Shown here piece by piece: positions 52,800 to 62,210 of a stretch of DNA of 64,000 nucleotides; the stretch's first letter is position 1; every line of letters starts with the position of its first letter. Below the pieces are notes generated by a model. It did no database searches, was not told where the DNA came from, and saw nothing but the letters and a program-made list of their open reading frames with translations. The translations under genes were made by a program, and so were the position numbers. Source of the stretch: Phormidium sp. FACHB-1136 (GTDB lineage: Bacteria; Cyanobacteriota; Cyanobacteriia; Phormidesmidales; Phormidesmidaceae); the NCBI RefSeq assembly GCF_014697375.1, contig NZ_JACJRS010000014.1, positions 1 to 64,000 on the forward strand. Direction: 5' to 3'.

Positions 52800-54317
52800 T
52801 TACGCCAGAGCCAGTTCCTTCTCGGATTCTGTGCCATCGGCAATGCCGACGGCGTTGGCTTCCCGGAACATGTGGTTGGCCCACTGCTGTACGTCGTAGC
52901 GGGTGATGGTGGTATGGAGTTTCTGCATTCGGCGGCGCTGTTCTTCGGAGGACATGGCCAGGGCTTGGTCGATGCAGTCGTCCATATTCTTGTCAGAATA
53001 GGGATTGGTGAGGATGGCTTCGGGTAGTTCCACCGCCGATCCCGTGAATTCCGACAGTACGAGAACGCCGTCTTCTCCATTGTGGGCAGCGATGTATTCC
53101 TTGGCCACCAGGTTGAGGCCATCGCGCAGGGGCGGAATCCAGGCAATGTCAGCGGCCTTGTATAGCGCCATCAAATCATCAAAGGGAATTGGCTCCGTGA
53201 AGAGGGAAATGGGGTTCCAAGTAAGGGTGGAATATTTGCCGTTAATTTGCCCCACCAGTTGCTCAATTTCGCTCTGGGCGGTTTTGTAAACCCGCATTCC
53301 GGCAGCGGCCTTCACAGCGGTCATAATCAGGTTCACTTTGCCACGCATTTCGGGCCGACGCTCTAGCAAACGCTCGTAGCAGAGCAGCATTTCCTTTGCA
53401 CCCTTCACGTAGTCCACTCGGCCAGCGGAAACAATTAGTTTGTTATCGCCAATATCGGCACGAATTTTGGCAATGCGTTCCTTCACCGAGGGCTTATTCA
53501 CCATGTCGTAGATGTAGCCGGGATTCGTGCCCACTGGGAAAGCATCCACATTAACCGTGCGACCTTGGTACTCCAATTTAGTCGTCATATCTGGCTCGGC
53601 AAGGGCTGTACCAAAGGGGGTAAAGGCTGCGGGAACAGGCTTACGTTCCACTAGTTTTACATCACGCAAACTGCGGGCGGCAGATACAAAATTTTCCACG
53701 TAGCGGGGAATATGAAAACCGCAAAGATCGCAGCACAGTAGGCTATCCACAATCGCCTCGCGCCAGTGCAAAATGTTGAACACATCCGCCGCTGGAAAGG
53801 GCGTGTGGTGGAAAAAGGCAATCTTGACATGGGGCATTTTCTGCCGAATGTAGTAGGGCGTTAGCCACAGGTTGTAGTCGTGAATCCAAATCAACGCATC
53901 ATCAGCCGCTTCTTCACAGGCCGCTTCAGCAAAGAGTTTATTGATGTGCTGAAAGTTCTCCCAGTCTGAACTTTCGTAGGTGAAGTGGGAGGGGAAGGAA
54001 TGCAGAATGGGCCAGATCGATTCCTTGGCCGTGATGTAGTAGAAATCCTTTACCCGTTCAGCATTGAGGGGAATTCGACGGATAACTGCATTATCACTCC
54101 AGCCCTCCATCGTCACCCGGCCTTCAAAGTTATCTTCTTGCCCTGGCTTTACCTGTTTCCAAGCGACCCAAGTACTGCTGTCGGCATTGGCAAAGAAACT
54201 TTTTAGCGTCGGCACAATGCCATTGGGGCTTTTCTTTTCCCGGTAGTAGGTCTTGCCATTCTCCACCACCTCATCGTAGGGTTCGCGGTGATAAAGGATG
54301 ACTAAAGAGGATTTCAT
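52800..54317 (-). CDS. ggpS: Glucosylglycerol-phosphate synthase
   Basis: 505 residues from ATG 54317 (MKSSLVILYHREPYDEVVENG), close to the usual GgpS length; an upstream frame start at 54389 would add 24 residues, and ggag sits 8 bases before the chosen ATG. GT20-fold motifs: WIHDYNLWLTPYYIRQKMP, FFHHTPFPAADVFNILHW, VSAGRVDYVKGAKEML and PPLRDGLNLVAKEYIA. It joins ADP-glucose to sn-glycerol-3-phosphate to give glucosylglycerol-phosphate, the precursor of the compatible solute glucosylglycerol. In cyanobacteria, salt controls enzyme activity and transcription. The phosphatase GgpP is not in the window. Confidence 0.95.
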   Translation of the reverse strand: MKSSLVILYHREPYDEVVENGKTYYREKKSPNGIVPTLKSFFANADSSTWVAWKQVKPGQEDNFEGRVTMEGWSDNAVIRRIPLNAERVKDFYYITAKESIWPILHSFPSHFTYESSDWENFQHINKLFAEAACEEAADDALIWIHDYNLWLTPYYIRQKMPHVKIAFFHHTPFPAADVFNILHWREAIVDSLLCCDLCGFHIPRYVENFVSAARSLRDVKLVERKPVPAAFTPFGTALAEPDMTTKLEYQGRTVNVDAFPVGTNPGYIYDMVNKPSVKERIAKIRADIGDNKLIVSAGRVDYVKGAKEMLLCYERLLERRPEMRGKVNLIMTAVKAAAGMRVYKTAQSEIEQLVGQINGKYSTLTWNPISLFTEPIPFDDLMALYKAADIAWIPPLRDGLNLVAKEYIAAHNGEDGVLVLSEFTGSAVELPEAILTNPYSDKNMDDCIDQALAMSSEEQRRRMQKLHTTITRYDVQQWANHMFREANAVGIADGTESEKELALA

Positions 54318-54486
54318 GATGTTCACTCCGCTGTAGAACAGGCTGTCGTGTACCGTTAATAGCCTAGGCCACGGGACAGCGCTTGCCATCTGTCAGGGGA
54401 GGGATATTCGTGGATTCGCCCTCTAAACATAACCCATGGTTTGGGAGTGATCATGGTCAGGCAACGATAATCGTGCCGCATCGCTC

Positions 54487-56370
54487 TCAATACACATCGA
54501 ATTCTAGGGAGAACTCATCAAATTTTACGACGGTGGAGTTGGGTTGGCGGGTATCGAAGTAGTAGCTGCTGACGGTTCCGGTATCTGTGAACAAAATGCT
54601 GAAGGCGGTAATGTCGTTACTGGCGATATAGGGCAGGGGCTGCCCATTGTCATCCATTAAGGGAGCAATGGTCGGCGTTATGGGCTCTAAGCCATTGGGA
54701 TCTCCCTGGGCCACATAGTAGGCCGGGTTAAAGCCTGCCAGTTCGTCCGTGCCCTCGACGGGGGGCACGGGGCGAGCGTCTTCTTTCCAGAACGCACCGT
54801 AGGAGTTGCCCACATTAGAGGTCTCAAGGTAATGGGTGCCGATGGAGGACTGGAAACGATTCCACACATGGGAGTGACCGTAGAAGACCAGGTCTACCCC
54901 GGCCTGTTCTAGTAGGGGCACCAGGTCGCGGGCAATGTGGTCGGCATCCAGAGGATATTCGTAGCGCACCGCTTTAAGGCTACCGTCTGCTCGACGGTCG
55001 TACTGGGCAACGGGGTTGGTAAACGCTGGCATAATGTTGTCCCCCAGGGTGTGGGGCGGATGGTGCAGCATCACTACTTTGTACTTGGCGTTGCGAAAGG
55101 CATCGCTGGCCAATTCTTGCTCCAGCCATTGGTACTGAAGGCTGCCCCGCTCGATGGGCTCAAAAATATGCTGCCCGTAGCCCCAGTTCTGGGGAAGGTT
55201 CAGGTCGGCTTCTCGTTCTCGAAAACGCCCCCGCACCTCTGGGCCTAGCCCCGGACTACGCCAGATTTGGGTGACATAGAGGGATATTAGACGAATATCC
55301 CCTAGGGTAATGGCGTAGTAGCGAGAGGTTTCTTCGGGACGGTTGGGGTTGGGGACCTGGCTCAGGGGCAGGGAAAAGATTTCCTCGTAGGTGTCTGAGT
55401 TAAACGAGTTGTTGATCACCCAGCGGCGACGAATCGCATCATCGCCGCTGGGGTTAAATAACTCGGCTTGGGCATTGTACATTTTCATGGCTTCTGCCCT
55501 GGGGATGGGGTCGTTAAACTGATCGTTCAACGGTGCTGTTTGGGAAAAGCGTCCCATCACTTCGTGGTTGCCCAAGGCGGGAAATAGGGGGGCATGTTGA
55601 ATTAGTTCCCCTCCCTGGTACCGTACCGTTCTGCCGTTACGCTCCAGGGCAAAGTCTCCCAAACCCTGGAGGCAGGAAAAGAAGGCGCAACCCCGACTAT
55701 CGTCAAACCATTCCGAGGCTCGGTCTGGAATATTGACTAGATCCCCCGCCACAAATACAGCATCCACCTGGCCGATGGTTTCCTTCACCTTCTGTAGGTT
55801 GGCTGCCGTCATCGGCATACTCTGATGATCGGAGGTGAGCAGAACCTTCATCGGCTGACCGGGCTGGGGAGCAGGTGCCAGGGTGAAAATACGGCTTTCG
55901 ATCAGGGTGCCATCGTCAGTCCGGCTGGCAACTTTATAGGGGAATCGCTGTCCAGGGGCAAGGTTTCCCACCAGGGCTTCGTGCCGCCAAATGGGGCGAG
56001 GCACCGAGAGCGTTAAGTCTTGAAAATCGGGGTGATCAATGTGAGACTTTTCATCCTCGCGGGTGCGGCTTAGGCGGGTGGTGACCGCTACGGCTTGGTT
56101 GGGCAAATTCCCAGTGGCATTTTCTGGCGTTTGCCCCGGTTGCCCCCAGCGAACGGTATGCTCGTGGCCTGGGAACTCGGTAAACCAAACCACCCGCACC
56201 GAATTATCGGTAGGAAACTGCAAAAACGGATCGGTCAAGAGTTGGCTAGACACAACAGGCGGCCTCCCTTGCGGAGATAATGACACACGGGGCTCGAAAA
56301 TAATTAACAATGCGGCGGTTAAAACCAAAAGAACGCTCGATACAAGCAGTGTCAGATCGTCTTTGCGCAT
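54487..56370 (-). CDS. Membrane-anchored metallophosphatase (purple acid phosphatase-like)
   Basis: 627 residues. A single N-terminal membrane helix (LTLLVSSVLLVLTAALLIIF) anchors the protein outside. A fibronectin-like N-terminal domain (about 40-165) precedes the calcineurin-type phosphoesterase domain (about 170-580): LLTSDHQSM, FVAGDLVNIPD, ALGNHEVMGR, VMLHHPPHT and FYGHSHVWNRF give the metal-binding Asp, Asn and His set. Probably a periplasmic phosphatase or phosphodiesterase for phosphate scavenging, which is an inference. Transcribed alone. Confidence 0.9.
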   Translation of the reverse strand: MRKDDLTLLVSSVLLVLTAALLIIFEPRVSLSPQGRPPVVSSQLLTDPFLQFPTDNSVRVVWFTEFPGHEHTVRWGQPGQTPENATGNLPNQAVAVTTRLSRTREDEKSHIDHPDFQDLTLSVPRPIWRHEALVGNLAPGQRFPYKVASRTDDGTLIESRIFTLAPAPQPGQPMKVLLTSDHQSMPMTAANLQKVKETIGQVDAVFVAGDLVNIPDRASEWFDDSRGCAFFSCLQGLGDFALERNGRTVRYQGGELIQHAPLFPALGNHEVMGRFSQTAPLNDQFNDPIPRAEAMKMYNAQAELFNPSGDDAIRRRWVINNSFNSDTYEEIFSLPLSQVPNPNRPEETSRYYAITLGDIRLISLYVTQIWRSPGLGPEVRGRFREREADLNLPQNWGYGQHIFEPIERGSLQYQWLEQELASDAFRNAKYKVVMLHHPPHTLGDNIMPAFTNPVAQYDRRADGSLKAVRYEYPLDADHIARDLVPLLEQAGVDLVFYGHSHVWNRFQSSIGTHYLETSNVGNSYGAFWKEDARPVPPVEGTDELAGFNPAYYVAQGDPNGLEPITPTIAPLMDDNGQPLPYIASNDITAFSILFTDTGTVSSYYFDTRQPNSTVVKFDEFSLEFDVY

Positions 56371-56524
56371 TACCCCTGACCATCCTTGGTATAAGCCTTT
56401 TTACTTAGCCCTATGGTAAGTTACGACAATTAAGAAATTGTCTGTTTGCGGCTAACAAAGGCAAAAATGTGTGGCAGCGTAGAGAGGTTTACTGGCTCAA
56501 GCTCCATCGCTTGAGGTGGACCCC

Positions 56525-57388
56525 ATGGCACTTCGCCAGCAACAGAAAACACCGCGATGGTCACCCTGGTTGCAGGGGAGCGGTTTATGTGTGGCCTTTT
56601 CGTTGGGGTTGCACTGGGCGGTGCTGCAAATTCCCATGGTCGAAGAACCCACTACAGAAAAATTGGCTTTAGACGCGCCAGGTTCAGAAGTCCCTACTGC
56701 AACCATTGATGTGGTGCGGTTGCCCCAGCCTGCCGCTGCTGACCCACCCTCCAAACCCGCGCCAACTGATGAATCCCGCACCAGATCGCCCGCTACCGAT
56801 TCAGAACCGTCGGCAACGCTAACCGATCCACGACCCTTTGAAACCGAACCCTTGCAGTCAGGAGCGTTAGCCCCCGACCCATCAGAACCCGCATCTTCAG
56901 AAGCGCCGGAACCCGCAGAACCCTATCCCTCGGAACCCAACCCATCAGAACCAGATCCTGACCCCTCAGAGCCAGAGCCAACTCCCCCTGGCCTGGTTCA
57001 TAACAACAAAGCCGCCGAGTTAGTCACCGATACCCGCGACTTTCTGACCTGGTACCTTGCCCAAAACTGGGAAGGGTTTCATCCAGACCCGCCCCTGCCC
57101 GCCCGCAAGGAACTCCCTAGGCTACAAGTCCCCTATGAGGGAACGGTCTGTCTGCCGATTCCGCCTGCCCCAGGCCGTCTGGAGATCATTGTGGGCAGTG
57201 ATGGTCAGATCTCCCGTGCCCCTCGCCTACTCGCCACTACGGGCTACGATGATTTGGATGCCGCCGCCCTCGCCCTCGCTGCCCAACAAAACTTTAGCGA
57301 AGCCGCCAACCCTGATGAGTCTAGTCCCACTGTTTACTGGTTGCCGATGGAGGTGCTATACCAAGGGCCAAACTGCCCACCCCCTTAG
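56525..57388 (+). CDS. TonB-like protein with proline-rich periplasmic spacer
   Basis: 287 residues from ATG 56525 (gaggtgga lies 4-11 bases before). One membrane helix (about 18-38, GSGLCVAFSLGLHWAVLQIP) follows a basic N-terminus, then a long Pro/Ser/Glu-rich spacer (about 60-155, with many SEP repeats), then a C-terminal domain of about 115 residues (VPYEGTVCLPIPPAPGRLEIIVGSDGQISRAPRLLATTGYDDLDAAALALA) whose pattern of an x-V-x-x-D-G-x-I strand and later ALA helix is TonB-like. ExbB/ExbD are not adjacent. Energy coupling is not proven. Confidence 0.7.
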   Translation: MALRQQQKTPRWSPWLQGSGLCVAFSLGLHWAVLQIPMVEEPTTEKLALDAPGSEVPTATIDVVRLPQPAAADPPSKPAPTDESRTRSPATDSEPSATLTDPRPFETEPLQSGALAPDPSEPASSEAPEPAEPYPSEPNPSEPDPDPSEPEPTPPGLVHNNKAAELVTDTRDFLTWYLAQNWEGFHPDPPLPARKELPRLQVPYEGTVCLPIPPAPGRLEIIVGSDGQISRAPRLLATTGYDDLDAAALALAAQQNFSEAANPDESSPTVYWLPMEVLYQGPNCPPP

Positions 57389-57479
57389 GGACGGGCAGCC
57401 AAGATTAAGTCAAGGCACCTTGCCCCTACCGTTGGGCGGGTTGGATATGGGGGGGATGGTGTCGGATGTGATCCAAACC

Positions 57480-57683
57480 TCAATCGACTAGGTGGATGTG
57501 GCCCGTCCGGACCAAGTCAAACACCTGGTTAATCTGTTGACGATCTTCGGCAGAGAGTTGGCTGCTGAGTAGAGCGGTCGTTAGCTTGAGGTGGTCGCGA
57601 CGTTTTAGCACCCCTTGGCGAATGGCCTCCGAAACGCAGGGCTCGATGTTTTGCGGGGAACGGCGGGAAGTAGATGACACCAT
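57480..57683 (-). CDS. Small conserved hypothetical protein
   Basis: 67 residues: a Ser/Arg-rich head, then a helical body (NIEPCVSEAIRQGVLKRRDHLKL, TTALLSSQLSAEDRQQINQVFDLVRTGHIHLVD). I recall similar short cyanobacterial proteins with an AEDRxQIN-VFD core, of unknown function. It is convergent with the TonB-like gene, 91 bases apart. Confidence 0.65.
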   Translation of the reverse strand: MVSSTSRRSPQNIEPCVSEAIRQGVLKRRDHLKLTTALLSSQLSAEDRQQINQVFDLVRTGHIHLVD

Positions 57684-58021
57684 AACGGTTTAACTCTCAA
57701 GTCAGAGGAAGATGGCTTGCCGTATATCGTCCTTGGCCCATGGGTCGCGATAGGGAGCTAGGACGCAACCTTAATTTTTGTATCGGGGGCTACGAAATGT
57801 ATACCTTTAGAATGCCCGGTTGGCGGCAAGAAAGCACAAAAAGCCCATAAAGAGGCGTTAAAGCTTGTATTAAAGCGCAACGGTATCCTCTGCCACGAGG
57901 GTAAGACCACGGAAAGGGGCGAGATAGAACACTTAGCTGACTTGTGCTTGCCACCTTGCCTGGATTAGGGTCAAAACAGCTTTTGCTGTACTTTTTGCGT
58001 TATTGAGAGACGATCTAAGCC
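57684..58021. other. Divergent intergenic region
   Basis: 338 bases between two divergent genes. AT-rich around 57770-57870 and again at 57960-58010, consistent with promoters on both sides. No RNA gene, repeat or operator is recognised. Confidence 0.4.
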
Positions 58022-58591
58022 ATGAAAAGAGACAGGCTATCAATTCTTACAGGGCTCACCTTAGCCAGCGGAGTAGCCTGGTTAGGTGCGATGCTCCCCC
58101 CCTTTACGGCCCTAGCCTCAGTCCCCACCGCTTCGGCGGCTCAGATTCGGCTACCCGATCAGCGCCTTTGCACCTATGTGGGGCCAGCCCCCCGCCAGCG
58201 CGATCTGGGTGACCCCATCACCTACGATTGCGGCGATGGCCGGGGATTGCGGGGTGAGGTGCGCATTGACGGCACCTACATGACGGTGGATCGGGAAGGG
58301 CGAGAAAATTTTGACCGCGACGCCATCATTGAGAGCGAGGATATTCGATTTTTAATTGCTGAAATTGTGCTGGCCGATGGCACCGTCTGTCGCCATGCTG
58401 GGGAAGGGGCGACCTTGGCCTTTGATGGCAAGCGCCTGAACTACACCTGTGGCCGCTCGGCAGGCCTGATTGGCGACATTGAGATCCTGGCCGGGGGACT
58501 GTTTGAGGTCGAGAAAGCCGCCCTCCGAGGTACCGAACTGATCGCCAGCGAAAGGGTTCCCATTCGGCGGTTGGGAGCCGTTAGTCGCTAG
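58022..58591 (+). CDS. Exported hypothetical protein with conserved cysteines
   Basis: 189 residues with a signal peptide (SILTGLTLASGVAWLGAMLPPFTALA, cleavage probably near ASA-AQ at about 40). The mature part has two apparently duplicated halves, each with Cys pairs: RLCTYVGPAP...ITYDCGDGRGLRGEV and TVCRHAGEGATLAFDGKRLNYTCGRSAGLIGDI, suggesting two disulfide-stabilised beta domains. I do not recognise the family. Transcribed alone. Confidence 0.7.
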   Translation: MKRDRLSILTGLTLASGVAWLGAMLPPFTALASVPTASAAQIRLPDQRLCTYVGPAPRQRDLGDPITYDCGDGRGLRGEVRIDGTYMTVDREGRENFDRDAIIESEDIRFLIAEIVLADGTVCRHAGEGATLAFDGKRLNYTCGRSAGLIGDIEILAGGLFEVEKAALRGTELIASERVPIRRLGAVSR

Positions 58592-58617
58592 GTAATCGTC
58601 CCGCACCGTCGGGCATG

Positions 58618-59646
58618 TTAACAAATGCGGGGAAGCTGATCCCCCACTAGGCGGTCGAGGATGCGGTCGCTGCCGAAGGCGGTTTTGAGCAGCACAAAGC
58701 CCACGGGCTCGGCCACCACTTCGCCGATAATGTGACTATCGGTTCCGGCGGGGTGGGAACGCATGGCGGCGAGAACCCCTTCGGCCTGATCCGGTGGCAC
58801 CACCACCACTAGCTTGCCTTCGTTAGCCAGGTAGAGCGGGTCGAAGCCCAGCAGTTCGCACAGACCTTGCACCGCAGGCCGCACGGGCAGGGCGCTTTCC
58901 TGCAAGCGAATCCCCACCTGGGAACTGAGGGCGAATTCGTTCAAGACGGTAGCCAATCCGCCGCGAGTGGCATCGCGCATGGCTCGCACCTGGGGGCAGA
59001 CCTTCAGAATCTCTGAGACCAGACCATTGAGGGGTTGGCAGTCGCTTTCGATGGGGCTTTCCAGGGCCAAGTCCGCCCGCGCCACGGTAATTGCCGCGCC
59101 GTGATCGCCCAAAAAACCGTTCACCAGCACCACATCCCCCGATTGCAGCCGATCCGCTGAGGGCGAAATGCCCTCCGGTACGCAGCCCACCCCAGCGGTG
59201 TTGATAAACAGCTTGTCGGCGCTGCCCCTGGGCACCACCTTGGTATCCCCGGTGACGATCTGCACCCCCGCCGCCGTCGCCGCCTGGGCCATGCTTTCCA
59301 CCACCCGCCGCAGGGTTTCTATCGGCAACCCTTCTTCCAAAATGAAGCCGCAGGTGAGGTAGAGGGGGGTTGCGCCTCCCACGGCCAGGTCGTTGACGGT
59401 ACCGTTTACCGCCAAGGCCCCAATGTTACTGCCAGGGAAAAAGAGCGGATCTACCACGTAGGAATCCGTCGTCAGGGCCAGTCTTCCCCCCGGCCAATCC
59501 ATCACCGCCTGGTCGTTGAGCGGGGCCAGCAGGGCATTATCGAACCGACGCACAAACACCTCGGCCACCAAATCGGCCATGGCCTTGCCGCCGCTGCCGT
59601 GGGCCAGGGTAATGCAAGTTTCCCGCTGTGTTTTTGCCAAACCCAT
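58618..59646 (-). CDS. hypE: Hydrogenase maturation protein HypE
   Basis: 342 residues. The start ITLAHGSGGKAMADLVAEVF, TTDSYVVDPLFFPGSNIGALAVNGTVNDLAVGGA, and the C-terminal PRIC with the terminal Cys that is carbamoylated and then dehydrated to thiocyanate are diagnostic. With HypF it makes the cyanide ligand of the [NiFe] site. No other hyp or hydrogenase gene is in the window; in cyanobacteria hyp genes are often scattered. Confidence 0.95.
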   Translation of the reverse strand: MGLAKTQRETCITLAHGSGGKAMADLVAEVFVRRFDNALLAPLNDQAVMDWPGGRLALTTDSYVVDPLFFPGSNIGALAVNGTVNDLAVGGATPLYLTCGFILEEGLPIETLRRVVESMAQAATAAGVQIVTGDTKVVPRGSADKLFINTAGVGCVPEGISPSADRLQSGDVVLVNGFLGDHGAAITVARADLALESPIESDCQPLNGLVSEILKVCPQVRAMRDATRGGLATVLNEFALSSQVGIRLQESALPVRPAVQGLCELLGFDPLYLANEGKLVVVVPPDQAEGVLAAMRSHPAGTDSHIIGEVVAEPVGFVLLKTAFGSDRILDRLVGDQLPRIC

Positions 59647-59824
59647 TCAGTCCCAATACGTACGACGTAAGTTTTAGCATGGCAAGCCGTTTCCCGCTAT
59701 CGGCCAATTCCTGGGCCTTTCTTAATCTTTGTCCCTACCGTGCGTCCACCCAGAGTCATGGGCGCACGGCGGTGTGGCCCTACGGCGTGGGCGATAATGC
59801 TTCTACCTGTGTTTTCCCTGTGCC

Positions 59825-60361
59825 ATGAACCTACCCACCTGGATCACCGTGTCGCGCCTGTTGGGGGTGCCGTTGATTTTGATGTTGCTCACCCAGCCCA
59901 CCCCCTACGAACGGTGGATTGCGGCGGGGATTTTTCTGCTGGCGGCGGGAACGGACTGGTTGGATGGCTACCTAGCCCGCAAACTGAACCAGGTGACGGA
60001 ACTGGGCAAATTCCTCGACCCGCTGGTGGATAAGCTGCTGGTGTTGGCCCCGCTGCTGGTGCTGGTGGAGATGAATCTTGTGCCCGCCTGGGGGGTATTT
60101 TTGATTCTGGCCCGCGAGATCACCATTGCTGGATGGCGCGTGAATCCGGCTATGCAAAGCGGTGGTGTGCCGGGGGCCAACCTCTGGGGCAAGGCTAAAA
60201 CTGTGGTGCAAATTATCGCAATTACGGCCCTAATCGCGCCCCTACCGGAGGCGTTTGTGCTGCCCAGCCAGATCCTCTTTTGGCTAGCGGTGGCCCTAAC
60301 CTTGGTCTCTGGGGCGCTATACCTGCTGCCCGCCCTACGTGCCCCGGTAGAAAGTCCTTAA
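59825..60361 (+). CDS. pgsA: CDP-diacylglycerol--glycerol-3-phosphate 3-phosphatidyltransferase
   Basis: 178 residues with four membrane segments. The CDP-alcohol phosphotransferase signature DGYLARKLNQVTELGKFLDPLVDK (motif D-G-x2-A-R-x8-G-x3-D-x3-D) is intact, and TWITVSRLLGVPLIL opens the protein. It makes phosphatidylglycerol-phosphate; phosphatidylglycerol is essential for cyanobacterial photosystem function. Divergent from hypE. Confidence 0.95.
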   Translation: MNLPTWITVSRLLGVPLILMLLTQPTPYERWIAAGIFLLAAGTDWLDGYLARKLNQVTELGKFLDPLVDKLLVLAPLLVLVEMNLVPAWGVFLILAREITIAGWRVNPAMQSGGVPGANLWGKAKTVVQIIAITALIAPLPEAFVLPSQILFWLAVALTLVSGALYLLPALRAPVESP

Positions 60362-60465
60362 ATCGCGTAGTCGCCCGTCTATGGATGCGCTTCATATTTG
60401 AATGTGGGCTTCTCTGATGGTGGGCAGTGCCCACGCTACAGTGGCTACGGCTCTCTTTAGGGACG

Positions 60466-62169
60466 CTAGGCGAAGGCTTCGTCCTCTGGGTCGTCTGTGG
60501 TGGTGGAGCGATCAGGAGCGGGGCGATGGGCAAAGGCGGTACAGTGGCCATCGGGGCTGACCTGCATCCCATAGAGTGGGGAAGCGTTACTCCGGCAGCG
60601 TCCGCCCTGGAAATGGCGGCAGCGTTGGCAGCTATCGGGTTGTTCGGGGCGATCCTCTGGATCCAGTTGTCGTAACAAATCACGCTGGGTCAGTCCTTTG
60701 ATTACCAGTTCGTCGCCCTGCCAGCGGGCTTGGATTAGTCCGGTATCGGCCAAGGTACGCCAGCGGGGGTCGGCGATGAGGCGGTCGGGCAGTAGCAGCA
60801 AGACGCTGTCATCGACGGCGGTGATTTCCCCCTCAAACAGGGGGTCGGGGGCGGCGGGCTGCAAAAAACGGTCGCCGATGGGAAATTCCACCCGTTTCCC
60901 CACCGAGGGCAGGTGAAGCTGGTAGCGGGTGTGCAGTTCCTCTAGGCCCGCCAGGTCGGCCAGGTGGTTGGGGGGGCCATGGACAAAGGCCACATGCTGG
61001 GGGCGCAGGTTATGGATCAGTTGGGTGGTGCCCACGGCGTCGCTGTGGGTGGTGAGCAGGTAGGTCTCAAGCTGCACGCGGTCGGTGTCGAGATCGGGGG
61101 CGAGGGTTTGCAACCAGGCCAGGGTGGATCCGGGGTCGGCGGCGGGGGACAGGGCCGCTGTGGCCAGGTGGGCGGCAAAGGCTTCGGGTAGCAGCACCGT
61201 CCAGGACTGATCCGACGCTTGGCAATAGCGGCTGAGGTCGGCCTCGCGATAGCCCAACACAATGGCGGGGGCCGATCCGGTGGGCATTTCCCCAGGGGCC
61301 AGCCGCCGAATGCGGGGCCGCACCCGTTCATCCCAAAACAGGGGCTGGTGGCGGGCAAAGTTTTGCACACTGCTGGGCAGGTAGGGCAACAGTTCTAGAT
61401 AGCGGTCGCATCCCTCCGCCACCGTGGCATCCACCCACACCGTCACATCCTTACCCGTAAACTGGTGGTGACTGCGCAACAGCATCACCAATTCCTGCCC
61501 CTGGCCGAGGGTGGGCACGGGCAACAGGACGGAACGCCCCGCCTGGAGTCGGTCGTAGATGGTTTGGGCTAGTTGATTTTCCTGCTGCCGCCGATGGGGA
61601 TGGCGAGCGGTGCCAGCGGTTCCTTCAATCATCAGCACGTCGGGCCGCAGCCCCCGCAGGGCTTCCAGGGGCAACCCATCTACCAGGCGGGAATTGGAAA
61701 TGAAAAAATCCCCCGCATAGAACAAGGTGTAGAGGCGCTGGGGCGTGGTGTAGGTCAACAGCACACAGGCGGCACCGGGCAAATGCCCCGCTGGCCACAG
61801 TTGCAGGGTGAGGTCGTCCGTGAGTTGAAGCGGCGTGTTCCAGGGCAAGGCCTGACACAGATGGGGGGGCACCTCGTCGGGCCGATCCAACCAGTTCAGC
61901 GGCAACAATTGGGCCGTCACCTCGCTGCCGTAGATGGGCACCTGGGGAAAGGCGCGATGAAAATCCAGCAGACCACGGGCATGATCACTGTGGGCGTGGC
62001 TGCACAGCAACAAGTCGGCCCGCTCCACCCGTTCCCGCGCCGACTCTAGAGGGGCCATGGTGGAGAGGCCACAGTCCAGCAAAACCCGCCGTGGCCCTAG
62101 ATTGACCTCCAGGCACACACCCTCGCCACCGTGGCCTACCCCAAAGGCAAAACAGGATAGTTCACTCAC
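60466..62169 (-). CDS. Metallo-beta-lactamase/beta-CASP protein with C-terminal Cys/His motif
   Basis: 567 residues. CSHAHSDHARGLLDFHRAF is the HxHxDH metal motif; AGHLPGAACVLL, FYAGDFFIS and later HSDAVGTTQLIHNLRPQHVAFVHGPPNHLADL give the other metal ligands and the beta-CASP motifs of RNA-processing nucleases (CPSF/RNase-J-like group). After the catalytic part come about 110 residues ending in a Cys motif: Cys-x2-Cys-R-H-F-x-G, Cys, then G-H-Cys. An RNA or DNA nuclease role is inferred from fold; exact substrate unknown. Transcribed alone on the - strand. Confidence 0.88.
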   Translation of the reverse strand: MSELSCFAFGVGHGGEGVCLEVNLGPRRVLLDCGLSTMAPLESARERVERADLLLCSHAHSDHARGLLDFHRAFPQVPIYGSEVTAQLLPLNWLDRPDEVPPHLCQALPWNTPLQLTDDLTLQLWPAGHLPGAACVLLTYTTPQRLYTLFYAGDFFISNSRLVDGLPLEALRGLRPDVLMIEGTAGTARHPHRRQQENQLAQTIYDRLQAGRSVLLPVPTLGQGQELVMLLRSHHQFTGKDVTVWVDATVAEGCDRYLELLPYLPSSVQNFARHQPLFWDERVRPRIRRLAPGEMPTGSAPAIVLGYREADLSRYCQASDQSWTVLLPEAFAAHLATAALSPAADPGSTLAWLQTLAPDLDTDRVQLETYLLTTHSDAVGTTQLIHNLRPQHVAFVHGPPNHLADLAGLEELHTRYQLHLPSVGKRVEFPIGDRFLQPAAPDPLFEGEITAVDDSVLLLLPDRLIADPRWRTLADTGLIQARWQGDELVIKGLTQRDLLRQLDPEDRPEQPDSCQRCRHFQGGRCRSNASPLYGMQVSPDGHCTAFAHRPAPDRSTTTDDPEDEAFA

Positions 62170-62210
62170 GGCTCCCGATGCCTAAGCCCCATCGTTGCCA
62201 CCATCACCCC

